A DNA stretch of 64,000 nt from positions 1-64,000 of the forward strand of contig CAIQIR010000007.1 of the NCBI GenBank assembly GCA_903871875.1, given 5' to 3'. Origin of the DNA: an uncultured Schlesneria sp. (GTDB lineage Bacteria; Planctomycetota; Planctomycetia; Planctomycetales; Planctomycetaceae). Under the pieces are notes generated by a model. It was not told where the DNA came from. It worked only from the letters and a program-made list of their open reading frames with translations, and made no database searches. Shown piece after piece: positions 1 through 8,673 of this stretch (positions are counted from its first letter, which is position 1; each line of letters opens with the position of its first letter). The position numbers and the translations under genes were made by a program.

Positions 1-777
1 CCCTTCGGTGCCGGGACTGTAACCGTCGAAGTAGCCGTTGTTCGTGATCGTCGTCCCCGAGGCAATCGACAAGGCGCCCGCAATCTGGATGTCCCTCGAT
101 CCCCCGAATCCCGTCACGCTGTACGTACTCACGTTCGCCAGGTTCCAAGCCACGTTCCCGGAAATCGTCGCGGACGCCCAGACGTTGACCGTGCTGTTCG
201 CGACAAACGTATTGCCGTTCAAATACGGCACGAGATTTGGGTCGACAGTCACAACACAACTGGCGGCGAACGTATTGTTCGTCAAGTTCGATGCGGAAGG
301 GCTGGTGCCAAGGTTCGCGGATGCGCTCAGTGTAAAACCACCATTCACGTTTGCATAAGTCATCGAAAGCGAGCCACCCACGATCCCGTTCGAAGGGCCA
401 CTCACCGAGATGCCGGTATTCAGAGTGACCATGTTGGTCGCTCCGTTGCTGGTTCCAGCGGTACCATTGATGTCCAACGCGCCGCCAGCATCAACGACGA
501 TGGAGTATCCGTTACCAGTCACCGTAACACCCTGACCAATCGTCAGTGTCGCTCCCGAGGTCACGTGTACATCGCTTGTAAACGAGGCAGGATTTGTGCT
601 CCAGTTGACGGTCCCAGTAATATTCGCGGTCAACAAGGTTCGCTTTTCCAGCAGCTGGATTTCTGCGGGGACTTTGCGAGTCGCTTCATGTCGGTATGAA
701 CGGAACCGACGTTTTTGTATTTGCGTGAAGACCGATTGCCAGCTTCGCAATTGATTAAACGGCCTTAGATGAAGCAT
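1..777 (-). CDS. Giant extracellular protein with LExRxLL N-terminal motif, 3' end cut by window edge
   Basis: This is an open minus-strand frame of 259 codons that runs off the window with no stop. The start is the ATG at 777-775. No good Shine-Dalgarno sequence is visible, so the start is tentative. The N-terminus is basic (residues 1-35, rich in Arg and Gln) and is followed near residue 43 by LLEKRTLLTA, a form of the LExRxLLS motif that opens many planctomycete surface proteins. After it come low-complexity Gly/Ser/Thr/Asn segments such as NLANVSTYSVTGFGG and SIASGTTITNNGYFDG, typical of beta-helix or autotransporter-like passengers. A role at the cell surface is inferred and no enzymatic motif is seen. 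The next gene on the same strand has the same N-terminal architecture, so the two may be paralogues or co-expressed adhesin-like proteins. Confidence 0.7.
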   Translation of the reverse strand, partial: MLHLRPFNQLRSWQSVFTQIQKRRFRSYRHEATRKVPAEIQLLEKRTLLTANITGTVNWSTNPASFTSDVHVTSGATLTIGQGVTVTGNGYSIVVDAGGALDINGTAGTSNGATNMVTLNTGISVSGPSNGIVGGSLSMTYANVNGGFTLSASANLGTSPSASNLTNNTFAASCVVTVDPNLVPYLNGNTFVANSTVNVWASATISGNVAWNLANVSTYSVTGFGGSRDIQIAGALSIASGTTITNNGYFDGYSPGTEG

Positions 778-1233
778 TGAGTCAAACCATTTAGTCGTGG
801 ATGCCAGGTCAACTTGAGGAAGTATCGCAGGCAGATCCTTCTGTCGACCAATTATTTGCCTCCGCCGATGACCTCGAAGGACTCCGCGACTCAGCTCTTG
901 CAACCAAGAAAAAACCATGAGGGGCCCTTATCTATCTGAATCGCAATCGATCCCCGAAGCAATGACGTCGCTTCGAAAGAGACTTCGCGCAGACTTTCCG
1001 AACACTGAGGTGAAACAATGTCCACGCATTAATCTAAAACGTCATATCGCCGTACAGACAATGGTTCAACTCTGGCACACTAAATAGATGCTTACAAAGC
1101 TATAGCAATAGCAGTGCGGCACTCAGGGCGAGAAAAGATTCACCGCTCAATTACGTAAGACGCAATTGTCGCCTGCCTTCAAAGATACTGAGCACCGCGT
1201 CGGGCGGGATCTCGATGTTGGTCGCTCAGTCTG
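778..1233. other. Intergenic stretch between two giant-protein genes, with two doubtful small ORFs
   Basis: No recognisable gene lies here. Two short plus-strand frames are open: 801-920 (39 codons plus stop, with the coding-looking stretch DPSVDQLFASADDLEGLRDS) and 917-1087 (56 codons plus stop). They overlap by the tetranucleotide ATGA at 917-920, as genes in an operon often do. Neither has a clear ribosome binding site or recognised family, and the first would start only 23 bases from the divergent gene at 777. They may be remnants or chance frames. Confidence 0.3.
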
Positions 1234-4200
1234 CTACGTCACCGTCAACGTGGCGACTGTCGTTTTCACGGTGCTTTGTGAGTTGGTGAAGACCGCACGG
1301 AATTGGGCGCCGTTTTGTGACAACTTGGTGGTGAAATTCAAGGTGGGTGACGTGGCTCCGGGGATGTTGGCGAACGTGAGGCCTCCGTCGGTGCTCATCT
1401 GCCAAACCACGGTCGGAGTGGGGCTGCCGCTGGCTGCCGCGGTGAAGGTCACCGTGTGGCCCGCGACCGCGGTCTGATTCGTGGGATTGACGGTGACGGC
1501 GAGCGATGTGGATGAGGTGACTGTCAACGTGACGACGGTCGTCGTCGCCGTTCCATGCGAGTTCGTAAAGACCGCCCGGAACTTGGCGCCGTTTTCATTG
1601 ACCTTCGTTAAGAAATTTAAGGTGGGTGAGGTGGCCCCGGGGATGTTGGCGAACGTGAGGCCTCCGTCGGTGCTCATTTGCCAGACGACTGTCGGAGTGG
1701 GACTGCCGGTGGCTGCCGCGGTAAATGTCGCGGGCTGCCCTAAGACCACCGTCTGACTGGTTGGGTTGGTCGTGATCATCGGAACGACCGGGGCTGTCAC
1801 GGTCAATGTCGCGGCCGTCGTTGTGGCCGTGCCTTGAGAGTTGGTGAACACGGCGCGAAATTCGTTCCCGTTCTGGGCCAGAGTCGTGGTGAAGTTCAAG
1901 GTGGACGACGTCGCGCCGGCCAGATTGGTGAAGGTCACTCCGCCGTCAGTGCTGATTTGCCATTGCACGGACGGACTTGGACTGCCCGTGGACGCGGCCG
2001 TGAACGTGACCGCAGTACCCGCCACCGCAGTCTGATTCGTGGGATTCGTGATCACCTGAGGCGATGAGGTTGGAAAGGCCGCGACAGAACCGAGATTATT
2101 GAGCGTCCTTGTCGCTCCGGTCTGATCCATCGCCAGCATCAGGGCCTGGCCGGCGAGATTGATCTGAATCGTACCGTCCTGATGACGTAAGACGGTCAGG
2201 GTGCCCGCCAACGTTGATCCATTGGCCACGGCGGTCACCTGGACCAGTTCCGTGCCGATCTTTAACAAGTCACCCACCGCAAAAAATGTGGTGTTCGTCA
2301 CGGACAAGTAGTCGCCATTGTCTGCCGTCACGGTTCCCAATGTCGTGCCGGCTCCGATCGCGGGACTGCCAGCCGCTAACGCAATCGTTTTTGTCGTTCC
2401 ACCGTTATTCGCCAAACCGATCGGAGACAGGATATTTTGGTTCGTCGGATTGACGATATTTCCGTTAACGCCGTTGGTCAGCCCCGAACTGGTGTCGCCG
2501 ATCAAAGTATTCTGGGCATTGATCGTGCCGCCGGCGTTGAAGTAGTCGCCGCCCGTGCTAATGGCAACGATCGTGTTCAATGACTTCCATTGACCTGAAT
2601 TGGCGAGATCGCCGCCTGCTACGGTCGAGCCTGTCGCCGAATTACTCGAGATCGTGTCATACGTGGTCGTCAATGCGCCGCTGTTGGCCAGACCGCCCCC
2701 TTCACTGCTTCCCGATCCGCTGCTGGACGTCCAATTGCCCGAGAACGTATCGTTCGTGCTCTTCAGCGTGCCTTGCAGGAAAATGTCGATCCCACCGCCG
2801 ACATTTTGGCTCGATCCCCCCGTGGCCGAGTTACCCGAGATCGTACTGCTGGCGCTGATGATCATTCCGTCGTTGTAAATTCCGCCGCCCCAATCGGCAA
2901 AGCCGCCCGTCGCCGAGTTACCCGAAACGGTATCACCGGTCATCATCAACCAGCCAGCAGACCCATTGTCGATACCGCCCACGTTCGTCGCCGACGATGA
3001 ACCTCCGGCGGTGTTATTCGCAATCGTGTCGTTGGTGCTGGTCCAGAAGCCGTCGTTATCAACGCCGCCACCCTCGTTATTATGAGTCGCCGCAGTGGCG
3101 GAGTTACCCGAGATCGTCGTGTTCATGCTGGTCAGGGTCCCCGTATTCGTGAGACCACCGCCCAAGTCGAACGTACCGCCCGTTGCCGAATTACCTGAGA
3201 CGGTATCACCGACAAGGGTCAAGGTGCCCACATTGTCGATCCCGCCACCGCTGCTGGTATTGCCGACGCCACCGATGACGGAATTCCCCGAGATGACATC
3301 GTTGGTGCTGGTGAGCGTTCCCAAATTGTAGATGCCGCCACCGTAGTTATAAGGACCGCTGGAGGCCGAGTTACCGGTGATGGTGTCATTCGTGCTGGTG
3401 AGCGTGCCCGAATTGTAAATCGCTCCGCCTTCATTATCGTTGCCGCCCGAGGCCGAATTGCCGGAAACAGTGACATTCTTAAGGGCCAGCACGCCGGCAT
3501 TTGTGATGGCACCGCCGGTGGCAGCGATTCCTTGTGAAAGCTGCAAACCCGTGACGTGAACGTGAGCCGTACTTGAGGAGACATCCACGAGACGTGAGGC
3601 GTTGTTAGCCGAAATGGTCAACAGGCCAGCCCCAGGCCCCGCAATCGTCATGGTATTGGTGAAATTCAACTGCCCTTGAGTCAACGTGATCGTGGCGGGA
3701 CCGCCGGACGTCAGGCTGCTGGCAAACGTGATTGTGTCGCCGGTCGTGTTGCCGCTGGAAATCGTATCGCCGTTGGCGATGGCGATGGCGTCTCGCAACG
3801 TCATGTGCGTGGCCGTCGGAGGCAACGTATCGTCAGCGGTGGTGGTCACCGTCAGCAAATGCTGGCCGCTGTGAGCGCCCAGATCATTTCCATTGCGAAT
3901 CGCACCCGTCTGGTCGGTCGCCAGCGTGATCGAGTGACTGGCCTGGTTCGTTTGAACGGTGCCGTCCTGAGCCCGTAGAACGGCCAACGTTCCCGTCGTC
4001 CCCGATCCGGGCGTGATGGCGGTCACCTGGACGATCTCCGTGCCGATCTTTAGCGCATCACCGACCGAGACAAAAGTGATATTACTGACAGTCAGTGCGA
4101 TTCCATTGTCGGCCGTCACCGTCCCCAGGATCCCTCCCGTCCCAATGGCAGGGCTGCCCGCGGCCAACGCGATGGTCTTGGTCGGGCCGCCATTATTCGT

Positions 4201-5754
4201 CAGGCCGGCCGCGGAGAAAATCATTTGATTCCCAGGAGCAACAATGTTTCCATTGATGCCGCTGGTCAGCCCCGAACTGGTGTCGTCGATCAACGTATTC
4301 TGGGCGTTGATCGTACCGCCCCCCAGATAGTCTCCTCCGGTACTCCCGGCGACAATGGTATTCAAAGAATTCCAGACACTCGCATTGGAGATGGCACCAC
4401 CTTGCCCCGTGCCGTTACCACTACCCACCGCCGAATTACCAGAAATCGTGTCATTGGTCGTTGTCAGCGCACTGCCATTCCAGATGCCGCCGCCTGTATT
4501 GGACACAGATCCGCCGGTTGCCGCGTTGCCCGAGATTGTGTCGTTCGTACTTGTCAGGGTTCCACTATTGTTGATCCCGCCGCCAAAGTTTGAGGGACCA
4601 CCCGTGGCGCTATTGCCCGAGATCGCGTCATTGAGACTCGTCAACGTGCCGTGGATCATATTGAAAATACCGCCGCCGACATTTTCAGTTGAACCTCCTG
4701 AGGCCGTGTTGCCCGAGATTGAACTGCTGACACTTGTCAGCGTACCGGCGTTGTAGATTCCCCCGCCATAAGCATCGACAGTGGCCGACGTCAGATTGCC
4801 AGCGAGCGTGTCCGTCGTCATCTTCAGAGTACCGCCGGCGTCATTGTAGATTCCACCACCACCGGCCGCCGCCCCCGCGGCCTTATTGTTCGAGATGGTA
4901 TCGCGGCTGCTGAGCCACGCTCCGCCACTTCCGTTGTAGAGGGCTCCGCCTTCTCCACCGCCGGTGACCGAGTTACTGACGAACGTGTCGTTGCTGGTCG
5001 AGATCGTTCCCGTGTTGACAATGGCACCGCCCAGATCGAAGGTCGCACCGGTGGCCGTATTACCCGAGAAGATGTCGCCGGTACTTGTCAGACTTCCGAG
5101 ATTGTCAATGCCGCCACCACTCGCGGTGCCGCTGGTCCCTTTCGACGTGTCTCCCGTAATCACGTTGTTCGTCATTATCAACGTGCCTGCGTTCCAAATA
5201 CCGCCCCCTCCGCCAGCACTGCCGCCTGTCGCGGAATTGCCTGAAATGGTGTCATTCGAAAGCGACAACGTCCCTTGATTGAGGATGGCACCTCCCTTGG
5301 ACGCGCTACCACCCATCAGCTTCAAACCCGAAATTCCCACACTGGCCGTGCTGGAAGAAACGTCGACGATCCGCGACGAATTGCCGCCCGAGACCGTCAG
5401 TTGTCCCGCCCCTGGTCCAGTGATCGTCATCGTGTTGGTGATGTTCAATTGGCCTTGCGTCAGAGAGATCAGGCTGCCGTTGAGTCCTGAAGCGAAAACA
5501 ATCGTGTCGCCGCCGCTATCCAAATTCGCCTGGGTGATCGCATCACGAAGAGTCATGTGTGCTGTCGTGGCCGGCAATGAGTCGTCAGTCGCTGTCGTCA
5601 CCGTGATCGTATTTCCACTGAGCAATTGACGAGGTTCCAACTGCTGTACGGCGGCAAGAGCTGAGGACGTTTTGAGCGATTTCAACCGACGTCTCGCGAG
5701 TTTGTTTTGAACCGAGAAGAGCCGCAAAACACATTCAGCAAAAGTTCTCAACAT
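1234..5754 (-). CDS. Giant beta-helix surface protein with C-terminal Ig-like domains (1506 aa)
   Basis: The N-terminus is basic with no classical signal peptide and carries LEPRQLLSG near residue 42, the planctomycete LExRxLLS motif. Two long homologous halves follow, about residues 48-630 and 635-1230. Each half opens with a CSLREA-like segment (MTLRDAI near residues 67 and 650) and continues as many short parallel-beta-helix repeats of the kind GGGIYNxGTLTSTNDTISGNSATGG. Residues 1235-1506 hold three Ig-like domains of about 90 residues, each with the core WQxSTDGGxTF. Pectate-lyase or Pmp-like right-handed beta-helices with this composition are usually secreted or surface-attached, so an adhesive or matrix role is inferred. 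No catalytic residues are visible. The halves are clear internal duplicates, and the Ig domains are near-identical at the DNA level. Start 5754 is the only ATG before the basic segment. Confidence 0.85.
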   Translation of the reverse strand: MLRTFAECVLRLFSVQNKLARRRLKSLKTSSALAAVQQLEPRQLLSGNTITVTTATDDSLPATTAHMTLRDAITQANLDSGGDTIVFASGLNGSLISLTQGQLNITNTMTITGPGAGQLTVSGGNSSRIVDVSSSTASVGISGLKLMGGSASKGGAILNQGTLSLSNDTISGNSATGGSAGGGGGIWNAGTLIMTNNVITGDTSKGTSGTASGGGIDNLGSLTSTGDIFSGNTATGATFDLGGAIVNTGTISTSNDTFVSNSVTGGGEGGALYNGSGGAWLSSRDTISNNKAAGAAAGGGGIYNDAGGTLKMTTDTLAGNLTSATVDAYGGGIYNAGTLTSVSSSISGNTASGGSTENVGGGIFNMIHGTLTSLNDAISGNSATGGPSNFGGGINNSGTLTSTNDTISGNAATGGSVSNTGGGIWNGSALTTTNDTISGNSAVGSGNGTGQGGAISNASVWNSLNTIVAGSTGGDYLGGGTINAQNTLIDDTSSGLTSGINGNIVAPGNQMIFSAAGLTNNGGPTKTIALAAGSPAIGTGGILGTVTADNGIALTVSNITFVSVGDALKIGTEIVQVTAITPGSGTTGTLAVLRAQDGTVQTNQASHSITLATDQTGAIRNGNDLGAHSGQHLLTVTTTADDTLPPTATHMTLRDAIAIANGDTISSGNTTGDTITFASSLTSGGPATITLTQGQLNFTNTMTIAGPGAGLLTISANNASRLVDVSSSTAHVHVTGLQLSQGIAATGGAITNAGVLALKNVTVSGNSASGGNDNEGGAIYNSGTLTSTNDTITGNSASSGPYNYGGGIYNLGTLTSTNDVISGNSVIGGVGNTSSGGGIDNVGTLTLVGDTVSGNSATGGTFDLGGGLTNTGTLTSMNTTISGNSATAATHNNEGGGVDNDGFWTSTNDTIANNTAGGSSSATNVGGIDNGSAGWLMMTGDTVSGNSATGGFADWGGGIYNDGMIISASSTISGNSATGGSSQNVGGGIDIFLQGTLKSTNDTFSGNWTSSSGSGSSEGGGLANSGALTTTYDTISSNSATGSTVAGGDLANSGQWKSLNTIVAISTGGDYFNAGGTINAQNTLIGDTSSGLTNGVNGNIVNPTNQNILSPIGLANNGGTTKTIALAAGSPAIGAGTTLGTVTADNGDYLSVTNTTFFAVGDLLKIGTELVQVTAVANGSTLAGTLTVLRHQDGTIQINLAGQALMLAMDQTGATRTLNNLGSVAAFPTSSPQVITNPTNQTAVAGTAVTFTAASTGSPSPSVQWQISTDGGVTFTNLAGATSSTLNFTTTLAQNGNEFRAVFTNSQGTATTTAATLTVTAPVVPMITTNPTSQTVVLGQPATFTAAATGSPTPTVVWQMSTDGGLTFANIPGATSPTLNFLTKVNENGAKFRAVFTNSHGTATTTVVTLTVTSSTSLAVTVNPTNQTAVAGHTVTFTAAASGSPTPTVVWQMSTDGGLTFANIPGATSPTLNFTTKLSQNGAQFRAVFTNSQSTVKTTVATLTVT
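1240..2050 (-). repeat. Three tandem DNA repeats encoding Ig-like domains
   Basis: Units of roughly 255-280 bp lie at about 1240-1490, 1500-1760 and 1800-2050. The first two share long exact stretches, for example the segment containing gatgttggcgaacgtgagg at about 1364 and again at about 1642. The third unit is more diverged. They encode the three C-terminal Ig-like domains of the giant protein at 1234-5754. Near identity of two units suggests recent unequal crossing-over or gene conversion. Confidence 0.8.
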
Positions 5755-6029
5755 GGTGCATTCTTCCCATTTTGACGAATGTCAACATCGGAGATCCGAA
5801 TCGCCAACCCTTGGCTTGATGAAGGGTTGAGTCACCTTCCATTGAAGGATTCGGACTGACGTCGCCGGCCTGCGGATCACTGTCAATGCGAGTCTGATAT
5901 TGCTCCCCCGAGAAAGCAGATTTCGCTTTTTTGCGGGAATTTAAATCAAAGACGAAAGCAGATAACCGAATCAAAACGAAACAAACAGACACTGTTAGAG
6001 ACAATTTGTCAATAGAGCGACTATGTCTA

Positions 6030-6547
6030 TAAGCAAAAACTTAGGAAGGCTTCTGCCTCTAAAAACAGGGACTTCCCTTCGCGAAGAGGAGGTTTTCCCG
6101 CGGAAAATGAACGCCCGGGAAGTCGAAACCCAGGCCAATTAGGCAAAAAACCTACGTTGCGGCGATTTGGGATACTTGGCGTTAGTTCGCTGCCAGACAT
6201 GTTCGAACTCTGAAAATCGTCGTAACATCGATCTGAAACCAGCACTCGATACATTCCGACTCTGCCTGGCTCTTCTGAAAAAAACACGAGATCCGTTCGT
6301 CAGAACAGGTACAGCAAAAGCCGCAGCGCCGAGACCGCTACGCGAGTGGCCAACAACTACGATCACTCGACTGATTGAGCTGGCGGAGTGGGCGCCAGTG
6401 TCAGCAGGTCACGACGACGAATCCGGCCTGACAGGACGGATCGACAATGCTCGCGTGTTGACGCAACAAGCTCAGCCCCCACAAGACGACCATCATGCCA
6501 ATGACGACCAAGTACGAATTAAGCAACATCGCCATCAACGGTGTCAT
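6030..6547 (-). pseudogene. Decayed DUF1295-family (steroid-reductase-like) membrane protein remnant
   Basis: From the ATG at 6547 the frame reads MTPLMAMLLNSYLVVIGMMV and then SIVDPSCQAGFVVVT before a TGA at 6401-6403. This follows the N-terminus of DUF1295 proteins, where a first membrane segment is followed by SIVD-FW-G-GFV. The expected FWG is SCQ here. Downstream, matching segments appear in shifting frames: LLATRVAVSALRLLLYLF, then CWFQIDVTTIFRVRTCLA, then QVSQIAAT, then LGFDFPGVHF. These recall the order of conserved DUF1295 blocks (WGLRLSLYL, FWxVSLFTVFLLQ, PLQxAQ, DFLGV). Several stops and frameshifts separate them, so the gene is dead. DUF1295 genes often sit next to cyclopropane-fatty-acid-synthase-like genes, and such a remnant precedes this one. 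The call rests on remembered family patterns. Confidence 0.55.
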
Positions 6548-6860
6548 TGTTCCCATCCGGCGAAGCTTCCACCGTGAATGCGACACGAATCCTTCGTTTC
6601 CCTTTGCATCGCCGAATCACTCGGGCACGGCGAGAAAGAACAATCTCCCGCGGTGAAACCCGCGTTCGGCGGCGTGACGACCGTAGGTCGCTTCGAGGAT
6701 CGGCACGACTTCTCGACGACGGGCGGTCAAGTTCGCCCGCCACGACTCGGACGTTCGTTGATCGTGCGTGCCGCACCAGCACCATTGCCGCACAACTGGC
6801 AAGCCTCGATGGAACGGTGGCAGCTGATCTTCGCTCGGCAAAGTTGGGCAGATGAACTTG
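6548..6860 (-). pseudogene. Decayed C-terminal part of a cyclopropane-fatty-acid-synthase-like methyltransferase
   Basis: The minus-strand frame through 6841-6617 contains VVRQWCWCGTHDQRTSESW, then RANLTARRREVVPILEATYG and HRGRLFFLAVPE, followed by an in-frame TGA at 6617-6619. The same frame continues FGDAKGNEGFVSHSRWKL. This matches in order the C-terminal pattern of SAM-dependent CFA-synthase-like enzymes as I know it: HYxxTxxxWLxNL, then YG, RWRxFFxACxELFGY, GxEWxVSHY. The N-terminal methyltransferase domain is absent, since nothing recognisable lies upstream before pckA. Expected Trp and Tyr positions are replaced (EGFVSHS for EWFVSHY), which is consistent with drift after loss of function. 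It continues in frame into the DUF1295 remnant. Confidence 0.55.
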
Positions 6861-7006
6861 GCGAGATGTGTTACGATTCACTCACAAGTCGACTCGACGC
6901 CCACAAATGAGCCGGTTTTCTCGGCGACGACGGCTCGTTCTGGGCGTACGCGAGGTCTTGTGAATTGATTCGGATTGAGGATGCCGATTTTGCGGGAGAG
7001 GGTTGC

Positions 7007-8584
7007 ATGTCGAATTTTGATTTGTCCGCGCAGGGATTGAACGTGCAGAAGGTGCTGCGCAATGCGGATCCGTCACAACTTTACGAAGAAGCGATTCGAT
7101 ACGAACCGGGGACGACGATTTCCAACAGCGGCGCTCTGATCGCTTATTCCGGCGACAAAACCGGGCGATCTCCCCAAGACAAACGGTTAGTGAAGAATGC
7201 CGAATCGGAAGGCGACATCTGGTGGGGGCCCGTCAATTTTCCCCTGGACGAGGTGACCTTTGCCATTAACCGTGAACGAGCCAAAGACTATCTCAATACA
7301 CGTGATCGTCTGTACGTCGTCGACGCCTACGCCGGGTGGGATCCGCGGTATCAGATCAAGGTGCGAGTCATTTGCTCGCGTCCCTATCACGCCCTGTTCA
7401 TGCATCAGATGTTGATCCGCCCGACGGATGAACAGTTGGCGGATTTCGGCACCCCCGACTTCGTGATTTACAACGCGGGTCGGTTTCCCGCGAATCGGTA
7501 TACCACGGGAATGACCTCCACGACGAGCGTCGATGTGAACTTCGAAAGTGGCGAGGTCGTGATCCTGGGGACGGAATATGCGGGCGAGATGAAAAAGGGA
7601 ATCTTCACCATCATGAACTATCTGATGTTGAAGCGGGACGTCCTTTCGATGCACTGCTCTGCCACCGCAAACCGGACGACGGGCGAGTCGTCGATTCTGT
7701 TCGGACTCTCGGGGACCGGCAAAACGACGCTGTCTGCCGACCCGCGTCGCTCGCTGATCGGTGACGACGAGCATTGCTGGTCGAACGAAGGAATCTTCAA
7801 CATCGAAGGGGGCTGCTACGCAAAAGCGATTTATCTTTCGCGTGAGTCCGAGCCAGAGATCTTTCAAGCACTGCGATTTGGAGCGGTGTTGGAGAATGTC
7901 GTTTACGATGACGCCCATCACCACGTGGATTTCAACAACTCCACGATCACTCAGAATACGCGAGGCGCCTATCCGATCGAATATGTCACCAACGCTCGCA
8001 TTCCTTGTATCGCGGGACACCCGACAGATGTGATCTTCTTGACCTGTGACGCGTTCGGAGTTTTGCCACCAGTGAGTCGACTGACCCCTGAGCAGACAAT
8101 GATGTATTTCGTGAATGGTTATACGGCGAAAATCGCAGGGACGGAAGTCGGGGTGAAGGAACCACAGGCCACATTCTCGCCCTGCTTTGGCGGTCCGTTT
8201 CTCGTTTGGCATCCGCAGAAATATGCCGACTTGCTGGCCGATCGTATCCGGGCCCACAAATCCCAGGTGTGGCTGGTAAATACCGGTTGGAGTGGTGGGC
8301 CGTATGGGGTCGGTTCGCGAATGAAGTTGTCCTATACGCGAGCCATCGTTGATGCGATTCACTCAGGTGATCTACGCGACGTACCGACGGTGGTCGATCC
8401 GATTTTTGGCCTCAATATTGTCGCCAACTGCCCCAGTGTTCCGTCCGAAATCTTAAATCCGCGAGCTGCCTGGTTGGACAAATCGGCCTACGACAGTTCT
8501 GCAAAGAGATTGGCCGCCTTGTTTGCAGAGAATTACGCCCAATTCCAAACAGGTGGAATCATCAAAGGTTCGTTCGATGGTTAA
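7007..8584 (+). CDS. pckA: Phosphoenolpyruvate carboxykinase (ATP)
   Basis: This cytosolic enzyme converts oxaloacetate and ATP to phosphoenolpyruvate, CO2 and ADP, the entry step of gluconeogenesis (EC 4.1.1.49). The 525-residue product has the usual length of the ATP-dependent family. Diagnostic motifs are the kinase-1a P-loop GLSGTGKTTLSADP near residues 233-246, the metal-binding GDDEH at 252-256, RSPQDK near 54-59, and the substrate-site segment AGRFPANRYTTGMTS near 157-171. The ATG at 7007 is preceded by a purine-rich GGAGAGG at good spacing and is preferred over an in-frame start at 6965 that would add 14 unconserved residues. No operon partner is apparent. A secreted protein gene follows after 89 bases with its own possible promoter. 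Confidence 0.97.
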   Translation: MSNFDLSAQGLNVQKVLRNADPSQLYEEAIRYEPGTTISNSGALIAYSGDKTGRSPQDKRLVKNAESEGDIWWGPVNFPLDEVTFAINRERAKDYLNTRDRLYVVDAYAGWDPRYQIKVRVICSRPYHALFMHQMLIRPTDEQLADFGTPDFVIYNAGRFPANRYTTGMTSTTSVDVNFESGEVVILGTEYAGEMKKGIFTIMNYLMLKRDVLSMHCSATANRTTGESSILFGLSGTGKTTLSADPRRSLIGDDEHCWSNEGIFNIEGGCYAKAIYLSRESEPEIFQALRFGAVLENVVYDDAHHHVDFNNSTITQNTRGAYPIEYVTNARIPCIAGHPTDVIFLTCDAFGVLPPVSRLTPEQTMMYFVNGYTAKIAGTEVGVKEPQATFSPCFGGPFLVWHPQKYADLLADRIRAHKSQVWLVNTGWSGGPYGVGSRMKLSYTRAIVDAIHSGDLRDVPTVVDPIFGLNIVANCPSVPSEILNPRAAWLDKSAYDSSAKRLAALFAENYAQFQTGGIIKGSFDG

Positions 8585-8601
8585 TTCCGTCTGTCTATTG
8601 G

Positions 8602-8631
8602 TTGACATATGGGCGCAAGAAAAGCGACAAT
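8602..8631 (+). promoter_or_regulatory. Possible sigma-70-type promoter for the secreted protein at 8674
   Basis: TTGACA at 8602-8607 is followed 18 bases later by GACAAT at 8626-8631, which is a weak -10 match. The predicted transcript would begin about 35 bases before the ATG at 8674. This is consensus matching by eye only. Confidence 0.3.
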
Positions 8632-8673
8632 AGTGTTCGAATTCGACTCGAGTTCGTCACGCGTGGGGGAATT

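Noticed and set aside
7187-8362. Long minus-strand frame (391 codons) opposite pckA
   Set aside because: It lies entirely within pckA, has low-complexity His/Arg/Gly composition and no family resemblance. It is a shadow of a strongly biased codon usage in the real gene.
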